This document shows positions 63,908 through 64,000 of a DNA stretch of 64,000 bases, one piece after another (position 1 is the first letter of the stretch; each line of letters starts with the position of its first letter). The DNA lies in contig JBIPLJ010000009.1 in NCBI GenBank assembly GCA_044368415.1, positions 34,402 through 98,401 on the forward strand. The letters are read 5' to 3'. Source of the stretch: UBA4615 sp044368415. Lineage in GTDB: Bacteria; Pseudomonadota; Gammaproteobacteria; Burkholderiales; Burkholderiaceae_E. Under the pieces are notes generated by a model. The model ran no database searches, was not told the DNA's origin, and saw only the letters and a list, made by a program, of their open reading frames with translations. Made by a program: the position numbers and the translations under genes.

Positions 63908-64000
63908 AGACACCATGGTCGCCCTCAGCTTCGACGGTGGCCGGTCAACCTCACACGCTTCGTAGGTTGCGCGGCGAGCCGCGCCGAGCTACATGCCGAG

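Noticed and set aside
63439..63909. Plus-strand frame of 156 codons in the terminal palindromic region
   Set aside because: It reads straight through nested inverted repeats and hairpins and shows Gly/Arg/Pro-rich shadow composition.

Overview
The window is about 64 kb of very GC-rich bacterial chromosome with dense genes and short intergenic gaps. It spans a replication-origin neighbourhood: rpmH, rnpA, yidD, yidC and mnmE run leftward, and dnaA, dnaN, gyrB and slyX run rightward. It also carries bacteriochlorophyll and carotenoid genes: bchG, a Bch2/PucC-like transporter gene, bchP, a divergent crtI, and a separate bciA-type 8-vinyl reductase gene. With a GTP-dependent PEP carboxykinase and a CysB-type LysR regulator, this suggests a phototrophic betaproteobacterium, probably Burkholderiales. 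No rRNA, tRNA, CRISPR array or complete insertion sequence was seen, so the taxonomic guess rests on gene content alone.

Layout. 0-9 kb: PaiB-like protein, pckG, a kefF-kefC-MFS operon, a tandem universal stress protein and a chemoreceptor. 9.6-16.9 kb: a ketopentenoate-hydratase-like gene with a serine/threonine-dehydratase-like gene, a MITE-like repeat, a small membrane protein, an unrecognised 395-aa protein, an SDR/EamA pair, an FMN-binding protein, a histone-H1-tail-like protein and a hotdog thioesterase. 17.1-20.6 kb: a TRAP transporter operon ending in a MarR regulator. 20.9-28 kb: a DUF2189-like membrane protein, a degenerate GGDEF protein, orphan E1-alpha/beta dehydrogenase genes, an LD-carboxypeptidase-CidA-CidB group and an AI-2E-type transporter. 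28.2-34.2 kb: three exported proteins of unknown function, bciA, and an SNF2 helicase/SWIM-protein pair that appears collapsed by an internal deletion.

34.2-38.3 kb: a leftward four-gene redox cluster. It encodes a membrane-anchored flavin/[2Fe-2S] reductase, a small b-type cytochrome-like membrane protein, a membrane-anchored cytochrome with eight CXXCH motifs, and a type II NADH dehydrogenase. The first three overlap by 1 and 4 nt and look like a trans-membrane electron conduit. This is the most interesting candidate system here. 38.4-49.9 kb is the origin region. 49.9-52.2 kb holds a sensorless histidine kinase and a REC-TPR response regulator. 52.4-58 kb holds a tctC remnant, an EamA transporter, an exported amidohydrolase, a RIO-type kinase, a flagellar-rod-like small protein, a HAD hydrolase and a small membrane protein. 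58-63.4 kb is the photosynthesis-gene segment. The last 580 bases hold a strongly nested palindromic repeat and no convincing gene.

How the genes work together: BciA reduces the 8-vinyl group of the pigment precursor, BchG esterifies bacteriochlorophyllide, BchP saturates the geranylgeranyl tail, and CrtI makes the coloured carotenoids. BchG-Bch2-BchP are translationally coupled and diverge from crtI across a 103-bp gap holding a near-consensus PpsR/CrtJ site. No reaction-centre or light-harvesting genes are in view, so the window shows only part of the phototrophy gene set.
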